This document shows, piece after piece, positions 1-12,581 of a DNA stretch of 64,000 nucleotides. The notes beneath the pieces are model-generated. The model was given only the letters and a program-made list of their open reading frames with translations. It was not told the origin of the DNA and ran no database searches. A program made the position numbers and the translations under genes. This stretch comes from Margaritifera margaritifera (Eukaryota > Mollusca > Bivalvia > Unionida > Margaritiferidae), in NCBI GenBank assembly GCA_029931535.1, contig JAQPZY010001628.1, forward strand, positions 612,001 to 676,000, in the 5' to 3' direction. Each line of letters begins with the position of its first letter. Position 1 is the first letter of the stretch.

Positions 1-498
1 TATCAAATTTTCATTCCCTTTTTTTTGTGAGGAAATTAGTTTTTCTGCCCAAATCTCTTCAAACTGTGAATACCCTTTTAAACTGCCAGTTTCATTTATG
101 GTTATTGTTGATGGAAAATATCTCTCTAGGTTAATACATTGACAATGTCAACCCTATCTTTTTAGGTTCTATGTCTTTCTGTGCATGGTGAAACCACTCC
201 ATCCACCTACTCCCCAACTAAAAACCCTCACTAACAAAAGCCACAGAAGGTCACTACTGTTCATTTTGAATAAAAATAAACTTACTGTGAATTCACTATT
301 TTTTCATGGGGTACCAATTATTGTGGACTTTGTGGTTGCTACAAACCATCAATTTAACAATGATCCTTCTGTGGAAGCAACAGTACTCTTTCTGTGTAAA
401 CAACAATACTCCTTCCCAGATCCACAAATTTAAATACCAATGAACATATCATTTTTGCAAAAATATACCAATGAAAATGAATAAATTCACATTATCCT
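1..498. other. Intronic sequence, nothing recognised
   Basis: AT-rich. One 82-codon open frame (185-433) matches nothing I recognise and has no codon bias or neighbours to support it. Confidence 0.6.
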
Positions 499-936
499 CT
501 GAAATTAGACCACCTCCAAATGATTAATAACATTTTCTCAGTGCAGTCTATGCTCTTATCCTGAAAACAGAGCACCTCCAAATGATCAATAACATTTTCC
601 CAGTGCAATATGCTGACTTAATCTGAAATAAGACCACCTCCAAATGATCACTAACATTTTTCCCAGTGCAGTCTGTGGTCTTAACCTGAAATTCAGCCAC
701 CTCCAAATTATTAACAACATTTTCCCAGTGCAATCTGTCTTAAACTGAAATTAGACCACCTCCAAATGATGAATAACATTTTTCCCAGTGCAAAATATGG
801 TCTTAACCCGAAATAAAGCCACCTCCAAATTATTAACAACATTTTCCCCGTGCAATCTGCATCTTAACCTGAAATAGACCAAATCCAAATGATGAATAAC
901 ATTTGTCCCAGTGCAATATGTGGTCTTAACTATGAG
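499..936. repeat. ~62 bp tandem repeat, ~7 copies
   Basis: Unit 'gaaattagaccacctccaaa' + 'tgattaataacattttccca' + 'gtgcaatntgtggtcttaac'. Moderately diverged, with small indels. Confidence 0.88.
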
Positions 937-1092
937 ATTTCATTGTATAACAAGTTTTTCTAGGTTTAAATTAAGAATCTGAAAATAAAAATAATCCATA
1001 AGCCTTGAGTTCCCAACATGATGTATGCTTTTTTTTTTTTTTACTGTTCCATTTTAACATACATGGTACCTAGGGAAGGTAGTGTTGATGGA

Positions 1093-2815
1093 ATGGCTTG
1101 TTGTCCATTGTCCATCCATCCATTAGCACAAGTTTGTTATTGCTTCTTCTTCTAAACTACTTGGAGAATTGCCTTTAAACTTTACACACATTCATCCCAT
1201 GGTCTAGTTGGTTGTAAATGAAAATGGTGTTGCTCTGTCGTACCGTATGGCCCACACAGTGGCCATCTTGAAAATCTTGTTATTGCTACACCTCCTGGAT
1301 GGATGGTCGTATCAACATGGGGGTTTTCACTAAAAGACTTCTTATGATGTCTAGTTGATGGTAAATGACAATGGTGTCGATCAGACATCCAATATGGCCA
1401 CCATAGCAGCCATCTTTAAAATTTTGCTGTTGCTGCTCCTTCTGAATGTAAAGTCATATTGACATTGGATTTTCACCAGAAGACTTCTTATGATGTCTAG
1501 TTGGTCCTATGTGAAGTTGGTGCTGCTTGGACATCAAATATGGCCATGACAGTGGCCATCTTGAAAATTCTGTTTTTGCTACCCATCTTGAATAGATGGT
1601 TATATTGACATGGGTTTTTCACAAGAATTTTTTTTATGATGTCTAGTTGGTCTTAAATGAAAATAGTGCCACTCAGACATCCAATATGATTGTTATAGCG
1701 ACTATATGGAAAATATTGTTATCACTCGCCTCCTGAATGGAAAGTCATATCGACATGGGGTTTTCACCTGAAGACTTCTTATGATGTCTAGTTGTTCCCA
1801 AATGAAAACGGTGCCGATCTGATCTCCATTATGGCTGCCACAATAGCCATCTTGAAAATCTTGTTATTGCTACACCTCCTAGATGGATGGACTACTTGTG
1901 ATGTCTAGTTGGTCCTAAATGAAAATGGTACCGATCATATGTTCAATATGGCCACCATAGCTTCCATTATGAAAATCTTGTCATAACTACTCCTAAACAG
2001 AAAGTCATATAGAAATGAGATTTTCACCAGAAGACTTCATATGATGTCTAGTTGGTCCTGAATGAATCTTTTGATCTAACAGCCCATATGGCCACAATGG
2101 CAGCCATCTTTAAAATCTTGTTGTAGCTCGTTCTAAGTGGAAAGTCTTATCAGTGTGCAGTTTTCACCAGAAGACTTTTTATGGTGTATAGTTGGGCCTA
2201 AATGAAAATGATGCTGTTCTAACAGAACGTATGGCCACAATGGCAGTCATCTTTAAATCTTGTTGTAGCTCGTTCTAAGTGGAAAGTCTTATCAGTGTGC
2301 GGTTTTCACCAGAAGACTTTTTATGGTGTATAGTTGGGCCTAAATGAAAATGATGCTGTTCTAACAGCCCGTATGGCCACAGTGGCAGCCATCTTTAAAA
2401 TTTTGTTGTAGCTCGTTCTAAGTGGAAAGTCTTATCAGTGTGCGGTTTTCACCAGAAGACTTTTTATAGTGTATAGTTGGGTCTAAATGAAAATGATGCT
2501 GATCAGACATCCAATATGGCCACAATGGTGGCCATCTTTAAATCTTGTTAGTGCTACTCCTCCTGAAAGGATGGTCCTATTCACATGGGGTTTTCACCAA
2601 AAGACATCTAATGATGTCTAGTTGATTCTAAATGAAGATCTAACAGCCAATATTGCAGCCACAGTGGCTAATTTGAAAATCTTATTATTGCTCCAAATTA
2701 TCAGAGATGGCTTCAACAATCAGCAGTAGAAAAGAAGAAATGGTCTTATTTTGAATTCTTGGAAATTCTTTTCGGTCAGGAGAGTGTCAGTACCTTTATG
2801 GGACTCTTGTTTAAC
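1093..2815 (+). repeat. Family A repeat element, copy 1
   Basis: Starts with 'gatggaatggcttgttgtcc' and 'ccattagcacaagtttgtta', then about ten diverged ~150 bp units with landmarks 'tctagttggtcctaaatgaa', 'aatatggccacca', 'gccatcttgaaaatcttgtt' and 'ggttttcaccagaagacttc'. It ends with 'cttattttgaattcttggaa' and 'ggactcttg'. Units at 2060-2500 form a closer sub-array ('gctcgttctaagtggaaagt'). No coding potential. Confidence 0.85.
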
Positions 2816-2816
2816 A

Positions 2817-2818
<2 letters not shown>

Positions 2819-2861
<43 letters not shown>

Positions 2862-2905
2862 GACTTTGTATAGCGCCTAATCTTTAGAAGCTCTAAGCAC
2901 TTTAC
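2819..2905. repeat. (ATA)n microsatellite followed by conserved 'tagcgcc' tail
   Basis: About 13 ATA repeats, then 'gactttgtatagcgcctaat' and 'agctctaagcactttacaa', a tail I recall from dispersed invertebrate repeats. It joins the end of family A copy 1. Confidence 0.7.
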
Positions 2906-2994
2906 AACATTAGATAACACCTAAAAAACATATATAATGATATGATTACGAAAAATAAACACCATGAAATTAGAAAACAAAAACATGCTGAAAA

Positions 2995-3102
2995 AAATAT
3001 GCCAGGGTACTCTGATTACTCAGCGAGTTTGTATGAAAATGATACAAAAAATATGCCAGGGTACTGTGATTACTCAGAGAGTTTGTATGAAAATGATACA
3101 GA
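2995..3102. repeat. ~54 bp x 2 direct duplication
   Basis: 'aaatatgccagggtactctg' ... 'tttgtatgaaaatgatac' twice, with three differences. Confidence 0.9.
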
Positions 3103-5397
3103 ATTTTAAATCACTTTAATGGGTGACTGTTCCACGTTAAAAGTACTTTCTTTGGGTCCCAAAAAGTGGTTTGGTATACACAATTGTCTAAGGTGCAGTA
3201 TTGGATAGAAAGTGTAAAATAGTTGCCTTTAACTGATGCTTGCAGAATAGGAGACACATATTGGGCAATTAAAAGATATGGTCACTGCACACAATTTATT
3301 GCACATTGATGTTTTTAGGCAAGATCAGTTAAATGTTAGGTAAAAGATTATAATGTTTCCTAATTTTCACATCCATATAGCTCAACAATATCCACATTTT
3401 AAAATAAAGAACTCAACGCACAGAGCATGGAATAGCAGACAATACCATAACTGAAGCAAGTTCAGTAATTTCATATGTAAACAATTTTCTTGGAATCAGC
3501 TTCATATATACAGTAGGCCCAATTTAGGAAAAAAGGCATTCAAGCAACTTCCCTCACCCCATTGTTTTGCCACAGTTGTCAGCAGCCTTACAATGATTGA
3601 TCTATTAACATAGAATTTTGCCTTCCTCTGAGTGCCCAAGTTCATTTGTTCTTTGCATGACTACTTAAAGAAAGATGGCATTGCAAATGCATTTGAAGCT
3701 CCATGTTGACCTTGAAATATGAAATACACCCCAAAATATTCACACATGTTGACAGTACCTCTTGCACTTCAACTGCCTGTATTCAACAGAGGCATCTACA
3801 CACATTCAGTATTTCATTATGTTGAATAACTGACACATCATACAATAAATGCAGATATATTGCAGCAGAGTAGCTATATATATCAATCTGGCCCTGTTTG
3901 ATTTGTGGCATCTTGTTAGTCACATGGGTTATGCACTGTAAGGTTATGTGGGTCAAGTGGGCATGATTTAGTCAGGGGCACTTCACTGCAAACCAATCAA
4001 ATTGCTTGTTATATCTAACGTGAGCTGCAGCAGCTTTTGGAAATTTCCCTAGCCAAGTAAATAAGTTAGGAAATTGTAATTGGCAAAAGTGAGAACGTTT
4101 GCGCATCTCCTTCCTCGGCAGTATGACTTTGTAATTTGTAAAAAATCATACACAGAAAGTCTATAGTTCACAGGCAGGATATAATATAGCACAAAATCCT
4201 TTCTTCATGTATTTTAATGAAAACAGTTTGAATCAGATTAACAAATAAGAATTTAATAGTTCTCTGTTACAGTGCTGGTAATTAATGTGTTGATAATGTA
4301 TTAATCTCAATGGTGATAATATTTCTCTGCAGTGGTTACATGTATGTCTTGTCTAGAGCCATCATTGATGTGAAATCTTAGTATTAATGTATTGGGTTGA
4401 TAATATCACAAAATCTGGATATTTTAATTGGGTTATATTATGTTCTTTCCTGTGCAAAATACTTCCTTAATTTTACATTTAAAAATTTTGTTCACTGATC
4501 AGCCAGTTGTAGAAGCATATGCATCAGTCTCCAAATTACATTCCTCCAATTTCACATATGGTTACAACATTAATAGAGACGATAGCATTCCTCATGGTAG
4601 AAAAGTTAACATGTAAGTCTGTTGTTTCTTTTTCTTATTATATATAATGCTACCCTACAGTTCTTGACCTTTGATTTTGGTTGCTACAAGGATTTCTCAA
4701 CACCCAAAAAACAATATTCACCAAGGCCACAGGTGAATATTGTTTTTCTACAGATGATAAATCATTGTAGCAACCCAAATTGTAATTAAATAATTGTTTT
4801 ATTATGTGATTTATAATTTTAAATGTTTTCTTTGCCCTAATGTAATGAGACAGCACTTTATAATTTTTAAAAATTTTTAAAAAAAACCTAGAAAAAAAGC
4901 ACAAAAGATGGGTATTTTTCATTAGATAAAATACTCATATAAATTCAGTTGATTATTATCACCGCAATAATAATAAATAAACAGTAAGCATTGGGAAAAA
5001 ATTATTTTAACTTTTTCCCATTTATTTATAGCTTTCAAACATTTTTGTAAAGTGTAAATACAGACAGACAGAAGGGGTGAAGAGGCAGGTAGATGGATAT
5101 ACAGATGGACACAGTGAAATACATGCCATCAGTAATTAATAATTCATGATGCACATGAGCAGAATTGCATGATGTAACTAGCTACACTGGTGATGTCAGG
5201 TGAACCATCAGAATCTTGTAGCAGCTAGCATGTGCACATGAGGGTGCTATGATATTTTAGGAAAGTCAGTGGGGTGGTGATTTAACCAATCAGAATACAA
5301 CAAACTTCAGAGTCATATAATATTATTTTTTAAAATTTCAAAATAATGTATGTACAGGATGGAACCCATTTTATCAATACCTCAGAAACAATGTTGT
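3103..5397. other. Intron before exon 1; only a fold-back element seen
   Basis: Apart from the hairpin at 4672-4783 I see AT-rich, non-repetitive sequence. Short frames at 4428 and 4650 are not recognisable and do not match missing strumpellin segments. (GACA)-like and (GATG)-like short runs near 5060-5110. Confidence 0.55.
4672..4783. mobile_element. Fold-back/MITE-like hairpin, ~50 bp arms
   Basis: The 16 bp perfect core AAAAACAATATTCACC (4707-4722) / GGTGAATATTGTTTTT (4732-4747) surrounds a 9-base loop. Pairing extends outward with a few mismatches to 'ttttggttgctacaaggatt' on the left and 'aatcattgtagcaacccaaa' on the right. Lies in the intron before exon 1. Confidence 0.8.
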
Positions 5398-5575
5398 GTG
5401 TTTTGTTTATCTTAACGGTACTTTTAACGCATTATTGGCTATAGAATGCTGAGGAAATAGGAGCTAAATGCCTTTCCCAAGGACACACCAAGGCAGCTGA
5501 CCCAGGCTGGCCTGGGTGGATATTGAACCCACAACCCTTGGATTATGAGTCTGATGCTCTAACCTCAGAAACACA
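5398..5575 (-). mobile_element. tRNA-derived SINE fragment (Met-like head)
   Basis: On the minus strand the head reads 'gagcatcagactcataatcc' then 'aagggttgtgggttcaatat', a tRNA-Met-like anticodon arm and B box. The plus-side tail 'cttttaacgcattattggct' is shared with 48565-48740. The A-box end is damaged. Confidence 0.65.
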
Positions 5576-5656
5576 TATCATTTAGATTGTATAAGAATGA
5601 TGCATCAGTGTTTTGATTAATTATGACATCACTTGGTTTGTTTCCATTTCCTACAG

Positions 5657-5786
5657 ATGTTCAAGCAGATGCTTTCAGAGAAGCAGGATAAGTGGGAGAG
5701 TTACAAGAAAGAGGGAGGGGAGCGTATTCAAGAGCTGAGTGATGTCTTCTCAGGAACCAAACCACTGACAAGGGTGGAGAAAAATG
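5657..5786 (+). CDS. WASHC5: WASHC5 exon (1 of 11 seen)
   Basis: The exon follows a 'tttcctacag' acceptor and reads [10 protein letters not shown]...TRVEKN in phase 0. It ends with one leftover base (g) before a 'gtattt' donor. It corresponds to about residues 427-469 of human strumpellin and is basic and helical. The leading Met is internal, because the human protein has over 400 residues before it. No exon for the preceding '...FILKE' segment was found in the 5.6 kb upstream, so that intron extends past the window edge. Confidence 0.93.
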
Positions 5787-6132
5787 GTATTTTGATAACA
5801 GTTATAATATATGTATATAATTTTTGCAAATTCAGTAATGTCAGCATATATGCAGTGTGAAATTTTGCAGATTTGCTCATTTTCAGTATACTTATTGTAC
5901 CTCTGAGGCTATTAATATAAATTAAATTTTTAGCAAATTTAGTTTCCTTGATAACTTTATGAAAATTTTTGCTTAGAAACATTTACTTATTCAAAGTATG
6001 ATGTGTATCTCCTCACAGGGAAGGAAAAATACTTTTGACTTTAATGATTGCATTTTCTCTCAAGTATGAAAGAACTGCATATTTCTAAATTGCATATGAT
6101 CTCTTGGGAATTTAGAAACTAATCAGTAAATT

Positions 6133-6380
6133 ACTTACACTTATGGTCATTTTTACTATAGAGCTATGCATAATGGCCTGAATCTTTCTGAAGTACTTAC
6201 ACTTATGGTCATCTTTACTATAGAGATATGCATAGTGGCCTAAATATTTCTGAAGTACTTACACTTATGGTCATCTTTACTATAGAGAAATGCATAGTGG
6301 CCTAAATATTTCAGAAGTACTTACACTTATGGTCATCTTTACTATAGAGATATGCATAATGGCCTAAATATTTCTGAAGT
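6133..6380. repeat. 62 bp x 4 tandem repeat
   Basis: 'acttacacttatggtcatct' starts at 6133, 6195, 6257 and 6319. Units are over 90% alike. Confidence 0.92.
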
Positions 6381-6403
6381 TTTCTCAGTGTCATACAAAC
6401 GAG

Positions 6404-6535
6404 TTAGGTGAGTTGGCATGGAGAGCTCAGGTGGTTGAGTGCCCATCTAGAGTAAGGGGTATCCAGAGTTCAAGCCTCAGTCCATCCACAGATTGTTTCT
6501 CTGTGACATTTGGTGGATATGATAAAATTTAGCAA
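6404..6535 (+). mobile_element. tRNA-derived SINE
   Basis: A box 'agctcaggtggttgagtg', B box 'gagttcaagcctc', then 'tgacatttggtggatatgat'. The tail resembles 47040-47075. Not a functional tRNA: the anticodon arm cannot be folded convincingly. Confidence 0.6.
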
Positions 6536-6544
6536 ATCAGATTT

Positions 6545-8050
6545 CTCCTTCAAATACATTCCCCAATCACTTTAAATGTTATTAAATAAATGCCACTACC
6601 TCTCAAATCCAGCACTCCCACCAAGATGAAATGTTTGTATTTCTCATCTATATCCCTTGTCGACAAATATAGGCAAAGGGAAAAACACTTGCACTAGATG
6701 CTGTCAGTCAGTTGGCCAGCTGTTCTGGTACTGAAGATAATACAGAAAATGGGGGTCCAACAAATTTGCTCCTTTCAGATGGGACAAATCTTGAGTGAAT
6801 GATCTACTTGATAGACATCTCCAGGAAAATCCAAGTGAGGCCAAACTAGTTCAACAGGTGTTTCATCCCTACCCAGATAGGCTTCTCCTTCACACCTGGC
6901 TCTTGTCAGGAGAGTCTTGCATAAAAAGAAATTTGAACCTTCAGTCATGGAGAGAATCTTACAAAGGTGAAAGCGGCCTGTTTTCAGGGACTGGTGCAAG
7001 GGCAACAGTTTCATCTCTTTGAATGCCTCAACCTCTCATTTGGCTAACCTTTTCTCTGGCTTTTTGAGGAGTAAAGGTTAGCTCCTATTACTATCTAGGG
7101 CAACCACTCCATGATTTCCAACACATTTTAGTATCATTGTCGACAGGACATAGGCCACGACAATGACCTATCGGACTTAATGGCCAGCATTGACCTGAAT
7201 AGACCCAAATCACTTGCCATGTTTTGCAAGTGTAATTTGTCATGCTTTTTGATATGGCTCAACTCACATAAGTTTTTGAGCCTTTAGCCAGAACCTCACT
7301 TAATCTACTGTCTTACAAAACTTGTTTTCTGATAGCCTTAGCTTTAGCATGCAGGCTGAGTGAGTTTCATGCCTTTTTGATGGATCCAGATTATCTCCAG
7401 TTCTGATCAGATGGTTTCCTAGTCCTAATGATGCAACTAGGCTTCATTGCTGGGAACTGGTTACTGTCTATGGACAACCAGAAAGTGGTCATGCACTATC
7501 TCTTCATTCACGATTGATATGCCAAGAGATGCAGTGTTGCAAGACCCACGCTGTGTCTTCAGGCACTACTTGAGATGCATAGAAAAATGTGTGGGGCCTG
7601 ACAACACCCCATTGAAGTCCCTTCAGTGCAACCTTTTGATCTGAGATATTATTAAAGTCATTGGCTGGCATGCACAGTCAGTGTTCTAAAGTTTCACTCT
7701 TCAAGGTCAAGCTGCACAGAGACAAGAATTCAACCTAGTGGGTCCAGTGGTTGCAGTCCAGGTGACCACCAGACCCAGTTAATGTCAGCACAACCATCAC
7801 CAATCCACAAATGTGAGCATCCTCATCTATGTATCGCTCAGCTTAAACTGGTAAACATCCATTTGATGAGTAGCAGTCTAGTAATGGTAAGAGGAGGTAA
7901 TTGGTAAGAGTTTCTTCCCTTTGTCTACATTATATATAGATGGGAAAAATTAAATTTTTGTCTTTGTGAAGGGCTGGGTTTGAGAGGTAGTGGAGTTTAT
8001 TTCCTAATGTTTAATGTAATCAGGTAAGTATTCTCAGAGGAACATACTTT
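6545..8050 (+). mobile_element. E0: internally deleted DIRS-like element with inverted terminal repeats
   Basis: Left ~6545-6670 ('ccactacctctcaaatccag') is the inverted complement of right ~7915-8050 ('ctgggtttgagaggtagtgg'), about 75-80% identical by eye over ~120 bp. Inside, 7340-7600 reads like the start of a DIRS tyrosine recombinase (CRLSEFHAF, DPDYLQF, then DPRCVFRHYLR), and 7640-7750 resembles its C-terminal GWHAQSV segment. The ~7160-7190 stretch (DLMASIDLN) resembles the reverse-transcriptase A motif. Frames are broken throughout. Only ~1.5 kb, so most of the element is gone. Confidence 0.7.
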
Positions 8051-8241
8051 ACTAAACAATTTACTTTTTTGTAAACATTTTTTCTACAGTTTGTAAATGG
8101 CATATTTTCAGTTAAGTTCCTTGTTTAGCTCATTTCCTTTAAATGTCAGCCAGAGTTTACTTTACTTGTGAATAGGATCCAGAATTTCATTGATTTCCTT
8201 ATTCTCCATATGTGTCATAGTTATCCTCCACTTCATTCCAG

Positions 8242-8354
8242 ACAACCTACAGGCTTGGTTTGGTGAGATGGCCAAGCAGATTTCTTCTCTTAACTATGAC
8301 GACCCAACATCTGCAGGGAGGAAAATTGTACAGCTCATTCAGGCTCTAGAGGAG
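8242..8354 (+). CDS. WASHC5: WASHC5 exon (2 of 11)
   Basis: Acceptor 'cattccag' and donor 'gtaact'. The two leading bases (ac) complete the split Asp codon from the previous exon; then 37 codons read [12 protein letters not shown]...LIQALEE and end in phase 0. The first Asn corresponds to human N471, a residue changed in a reported hereditary spastic paraplegia 8 (SPG8) allele; it is conserved here. The exon starts about 190 bp after the right end of the DIRS-like remnant E0. Confidence 0.93.
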
Positions 8355-9827
8355 GTAACTACAGGGATCACTTCTTTGATAAATTCACCATTTGTTTTAA
8401 CACAGTGAAACATTTTTTCCCCAAGGGCAGCAAAAGTAATGCCTTTTTTTTCAGAATATTTACTCATTTTCTGGCAAAGGTTTGAATTTAGCAAACCATA
8501 TGGGGCCATGATTATTACTTAACCAGTCACCAAATAAAATAATTATGTGCCAAATAAAAAAAGTTCTTTGAGAAGAAAAACAGGTTTGTTAGCAGTTGAA
8601 ATTGCAATAACTGTATTTACTCCACTGGCTGGAGACCAGTTGTTGCTGCATACCAATTGTCCCCATAGTACTAATAACTCGTGAGCACATGTAAAGTTTT
8701 GTTTCCTGTTTAGAAAAAAGAAGAGCGTTTGTAGCTGACAAGTCTGAGCAAAAATATGAATTAGGTAAGTTGTTAAAGTAAAGAAAAAGTCTATAATCCA
8801 CAATTTACCCCTTTACACCCAGATGCACTTCCATGGGAGTCACGTGGCACTATTAGCATAAATGGGTCATCAAAAAATACATCATAAAACAATACCTTAA
8901 TGTCAGCCTCTATAATAGATGCTGTGAATGAGAAAATCCATATTTTCCAGAAAAAAACATTTTGAATAGATTTATAATATTTTACAGTGGATTTATCTTC
9001 ACACATAACACAGTTTATAAATCCTTCATCATGGCATAAGCAGTTATCTCCATTGTGGTATCAGATGCCATCTGCATGACTCTGCTAGTATCCACAGTAT
9101 CTTCAGACTCCATATTTTATTGCTAAGAAAAGTCAAGGGTCAAAAGCCAGGGAGCATTGATTATTTTAACTCAATATATGGGGAATAACTCTCTTAGAAA
9201 TGCCAGATGGAAGAGCAAGTGTTGCCCCATCTATGGAAAAATGCAGACCATTACTAATGACACAAGAGCAACTAAGAATTCTTTCAGGCCATTACAAAAA
9301 AAATGATTACATATTTTAAAAGGGTCAAAAGGGTTCCATTAACAAACTTTGCAAAAAAATTATATGTAAAATACATATATATTTTGTTTACATTTATGTT
9401 GATGATCAAAAATGCATGTATGTATATAGAAAATGGCAATGGAAGAAAGATATAGAATTAAACTGCAATTATAGCTGACAAATTAATCCTTATTCCACAC
9501 GGTAATTATACATCTTGAAGAGATTTTCTCTGTACATTTTGTTTGGTAGTTTTACTCCAGATTAAACAGACATCCTAAATCCTCTAGATTTGTGTGATTT
9601 ATTATATTTGATGTAACTATTTCGACAATTCATTGGAGAGAGAGAGATATGCAGAGAGATAGACAAAAAATGAAATCTGTTTTGAAGATACATATGGCAA
9701 TATAAACATCAAGAGAAAATGCCAACACAAATTTTAAAAAACTTTATTTCTGATAAATATTATCAAAAACAGTAAAGACAAAATTAACATAAACAAATTA
9801 TGGGATCAGAATGTGTTTCTTGTAGCG
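8355..9827. other. Intron, nothing recognised before the pogo-like gene
   Basis: AT-rich; overlapping minus-strand frames at 8543-9006 have no recognisable content. The left end of the pogo element is probably here but I could not place its terminal repeat. Confidence 0.5.
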
Positions 9828-11602
9828 ATGCCAAAGAGGTATAGAACAGAAGACCTTCAGTCTGCAGTTTCATTTGAGAAACAACAAAAATTTTTAATTC
9901 ATAAGACTCAAGGGAGTTCAGAGTCACTCGAAAAAGTTTGGATGACCAAGTGAAGGGGAATGTACATGAAAAGACCCATGGACAATCTTCCATGTTAACA
10001 GCAAATGAAGAGTAATCTGTTGTCAGTTACATGAAGTATTCTGCACAACAAGGCTTCCCTATGACAAGAAAAATTGTACAACAATATGTCATTACCATCT
10101 TGAAGAATAATGAAGGTCTTTGTCTTTTAAACATGAACAAAGGTCCTAGTGACAAATGCTTGCACAAATTTTTGAGAGACATTATGAACTGTCTGAGAAA
10201 CAGACTGGGCACCAGGACTGAAACAAGAATAGAATGGCAAATATCAGTGAGATGAACCAATACTTAACTCTCCTTGAGGACATGCTAAAGAGACTTGGAT
10301 TAGAAGATAAGCCAGATTAAGTTGAAAATAATAAATTAGAAGAGATTAATTGGTATGAAAGAACACCGCTGTTACTAACAATCTGTTACAATATCAGGTC
10401 ACATAACTACACATTTATGCATATCTGCCAGTGGAAGAGTTCTTCCTTCCTTTGTGATTTTTTAAAGATGTTTACCCTATATGATGTACAAAGGTCATGT
10501 TCCTAGTTCCTGGTCATTTGGATACTCATAGAATGGGTAGATGGATGGTATGCTTTTCACTCAGTAGTTTAAATAAATTTTCTTGCATTATTGTGACTTA
10601 GCTCTACCAGTGCTACTTATCGTGGATAATCATGAGAGCCACACAAGTTTAGATGTAATTAAGCTTGCACAAGAAAACCATATTGAATTGTTGGGGCTGC
10701 AACCACACAACCTACATTCTGCAACAACTGGATGTTATAATGGGTCCACTTAAAGCAGAATTCTCTTCCATTGTAGTTAACCTAGGTTACATCAACAAAC
10801 ATCAAAATATTAAACAAGAGCAAGTTTCTTCCCACATTGCTCTCTTATGCAGTTGATCTGTTATCCCCTTCTCTGATCAAAGAAACCTTCAGAAAAACTT
10901 TCATTCATCCTTGGAATCCTGATGCAACTGACAATACCGAACCTGTTCTAAGCCAGTTTAAAATGGTGAATGATGAACCTATTCCAGTAGCTGTCCCATC
11001 CACAACAGCAAAATTGTCACCTGAATCAGAGAAATGGGTATCAAAATCTGTAATTTCAACCTGCGAAAGTTACCTTGGAGGAAATCCTTTAGCAACTGAA
11101 TGCCTGATACCACTGCCCATCAGTGCCAGTTAAACCTCAAGTTACAAGACCAAAACTGGTGTTAGAATCTAGAGTTCTAAGATGTCATGATTTTTCCAAG
11201 AAGTTAGAGGAGAAGGCAACAAAGGAGAAAAAAGGCAAGAGCTAGGAGAAGGATGCATAAAGGAGAGATTAGAGAAGAAAGCACAGAAAGACCTAGATAA
11301 GCTGAGAAAACATCAATAGAAATCCAGAAAATCTTCAGAAGGAAAGAAAAAGAAAATGAGCTTCTCTTATGGTATATATGGTGAATGCAAGCCTGTGGAC
11401 CCACATGTGGAGTAGTCTGATGATGACAGTGATGGAGATGAGGCAAAACAAACATTGTGGGTTTCAATGTAGCAAGTATCCACAGTGGTACCAACAATCC
11501 TGTGTCAGAATGAATGATCTAGAAGATAGTATCCTCAGCAAAGATGACACAGAGTTTCTCTGTAGCCTCTGCTTGAATAAAGACGAATTATTCTGTCAGT
11601 GA
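9828..11602 (+). pseudogene. Degenerate pogo/Tigger-like DDE transposase with C-terminal PHD-like finger
   Basis: The start ATG (9828) gives MPKRYRTEDLQSAVS, like the N-terminus of pogo-type transposases before a helix-turn-helix. Around 10150-10310, across frameshifts, come GPSDKCLHKFLR and LEDMLKRLGLEDKPD, the CENP-B-like DNA-binding segment. At ~10605-10720 LLIVDNHESHTSLDVIKLA matches the second catalytic Asp block, followed by LQQLDV...GPLKAEF (10716-10760) and TFRKTFIHPWNPDA (~10884-10930). The C-terminus (~11440-11602) has a Cys/His series (C..C..WYQQSCVRM...FLCSLC) typical of a PHD finger. Several frameshifts and stops, and the region with the first catalytic Asp is deleted, so it is inactive. 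Terminal inverted repeats were not identified. Confidence 0.8.
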
Positions 11603-12365
11603 TAATAACTTAATCCATGCAACACTGAGTTAGGATTTTGCTTTGTTATGTTATTTAATTTCTTTTTAGAATAATGTTCATTTGAAAAATTTCAGTAGCT
11701 TATTAAATATAATACATAATGTATAAATTATGTTATGCAAATGGAATATAATATATACATATTGTATTAATTTGGCCTTCCATAAATATCAATCATTATT
11801 TATTGTATGGTGCTACACTACTTGAAATTTCTGTTCAACTTTTATTGAAAAGGTGTGCTGCTTTTACCTGTTTTCCTAATAGCTAAAATCAGCAATTATA
11901 TTTCACTGAGTTAAATGATGAATATTTATTAACAACTATTTTTATAATTCAAGTTGTATCATTAAATTAATTTTCCCTTTACTTGGATGATTCACATGTC
12001 ATGTTCGTTTTCATAATTGGATCCAATGACCCAGCCTGACAAAAAAGGTGCCCATTGTAAATATGATTGTTCTACATACTTTGACATTCACTGTTTTCAA
12101 GGTACTGAAAGATCTTCGACTCCTTAAATGTTTCATAGCACCTATTTCTGGATATTTATCCAAACTGGATTGAAGTAGACATTGATGCAACCTCAGCATG
12201 CAATGCCGTGTCTCCCAGATATGTTTTGTGAACGAACTGGTCAATAAGTAATATTACATCCTTTCATCTTATATTTCTTAACACCTGTATAGACATGAAT
12301 TTGAAATCCAAAGCAACATAATTTAAGGTTAAAATAATCAGAAAATGTTACATTTTGATTAAAGT
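11603..12365. other. Intron, nothing recognised
   Basis: Very AT-rich after the pogo pseudogene; may include its 3' flank. A 77-codon minus-strand frame (12011-12244) is unremarkable. Confidence 0.5.
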
Positions 12366-12581
12366 CAAGTACAGAGAAATCTACTAATCATAGTTGTGAG
12401 TATCTACTAATCATAGTTGTGAGTACAGAGAAATCTACTAATCATAGTTGTGGGTACAGAGAAATGTACTAATCATAGTTGTGAGTACGGAGAAATCTAC
12501 TAATCATAGTTGTGAGTACAGAGAAATCTACTAATCATAGTTGTGAGTACAGAGAAATCTACTAATCATAGTTGTGAGTAG
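12366..12581. repeat. ~31 bp tandem repeat, ~7 copies
   Basis: 'agtacagagaaatctactaa' + 'tcatagttgtg'; the second unit lacks 8 bp. Confidence 0.92.

Noticed and set aside
4428..4616. A possible upstream WASHC5 exon (VVEAYASVSKLHSSNF...)
   Set aside because: No match to strumpellin upstream of the MFKQ segment, and phases do not require it.
5398..5575. tRNA-Met gene
   Set aside because: Only the anticodon arm and B box are recognisable, the A box is damaged, and the same body and tail occur at 48565-48740; it is a SINE.
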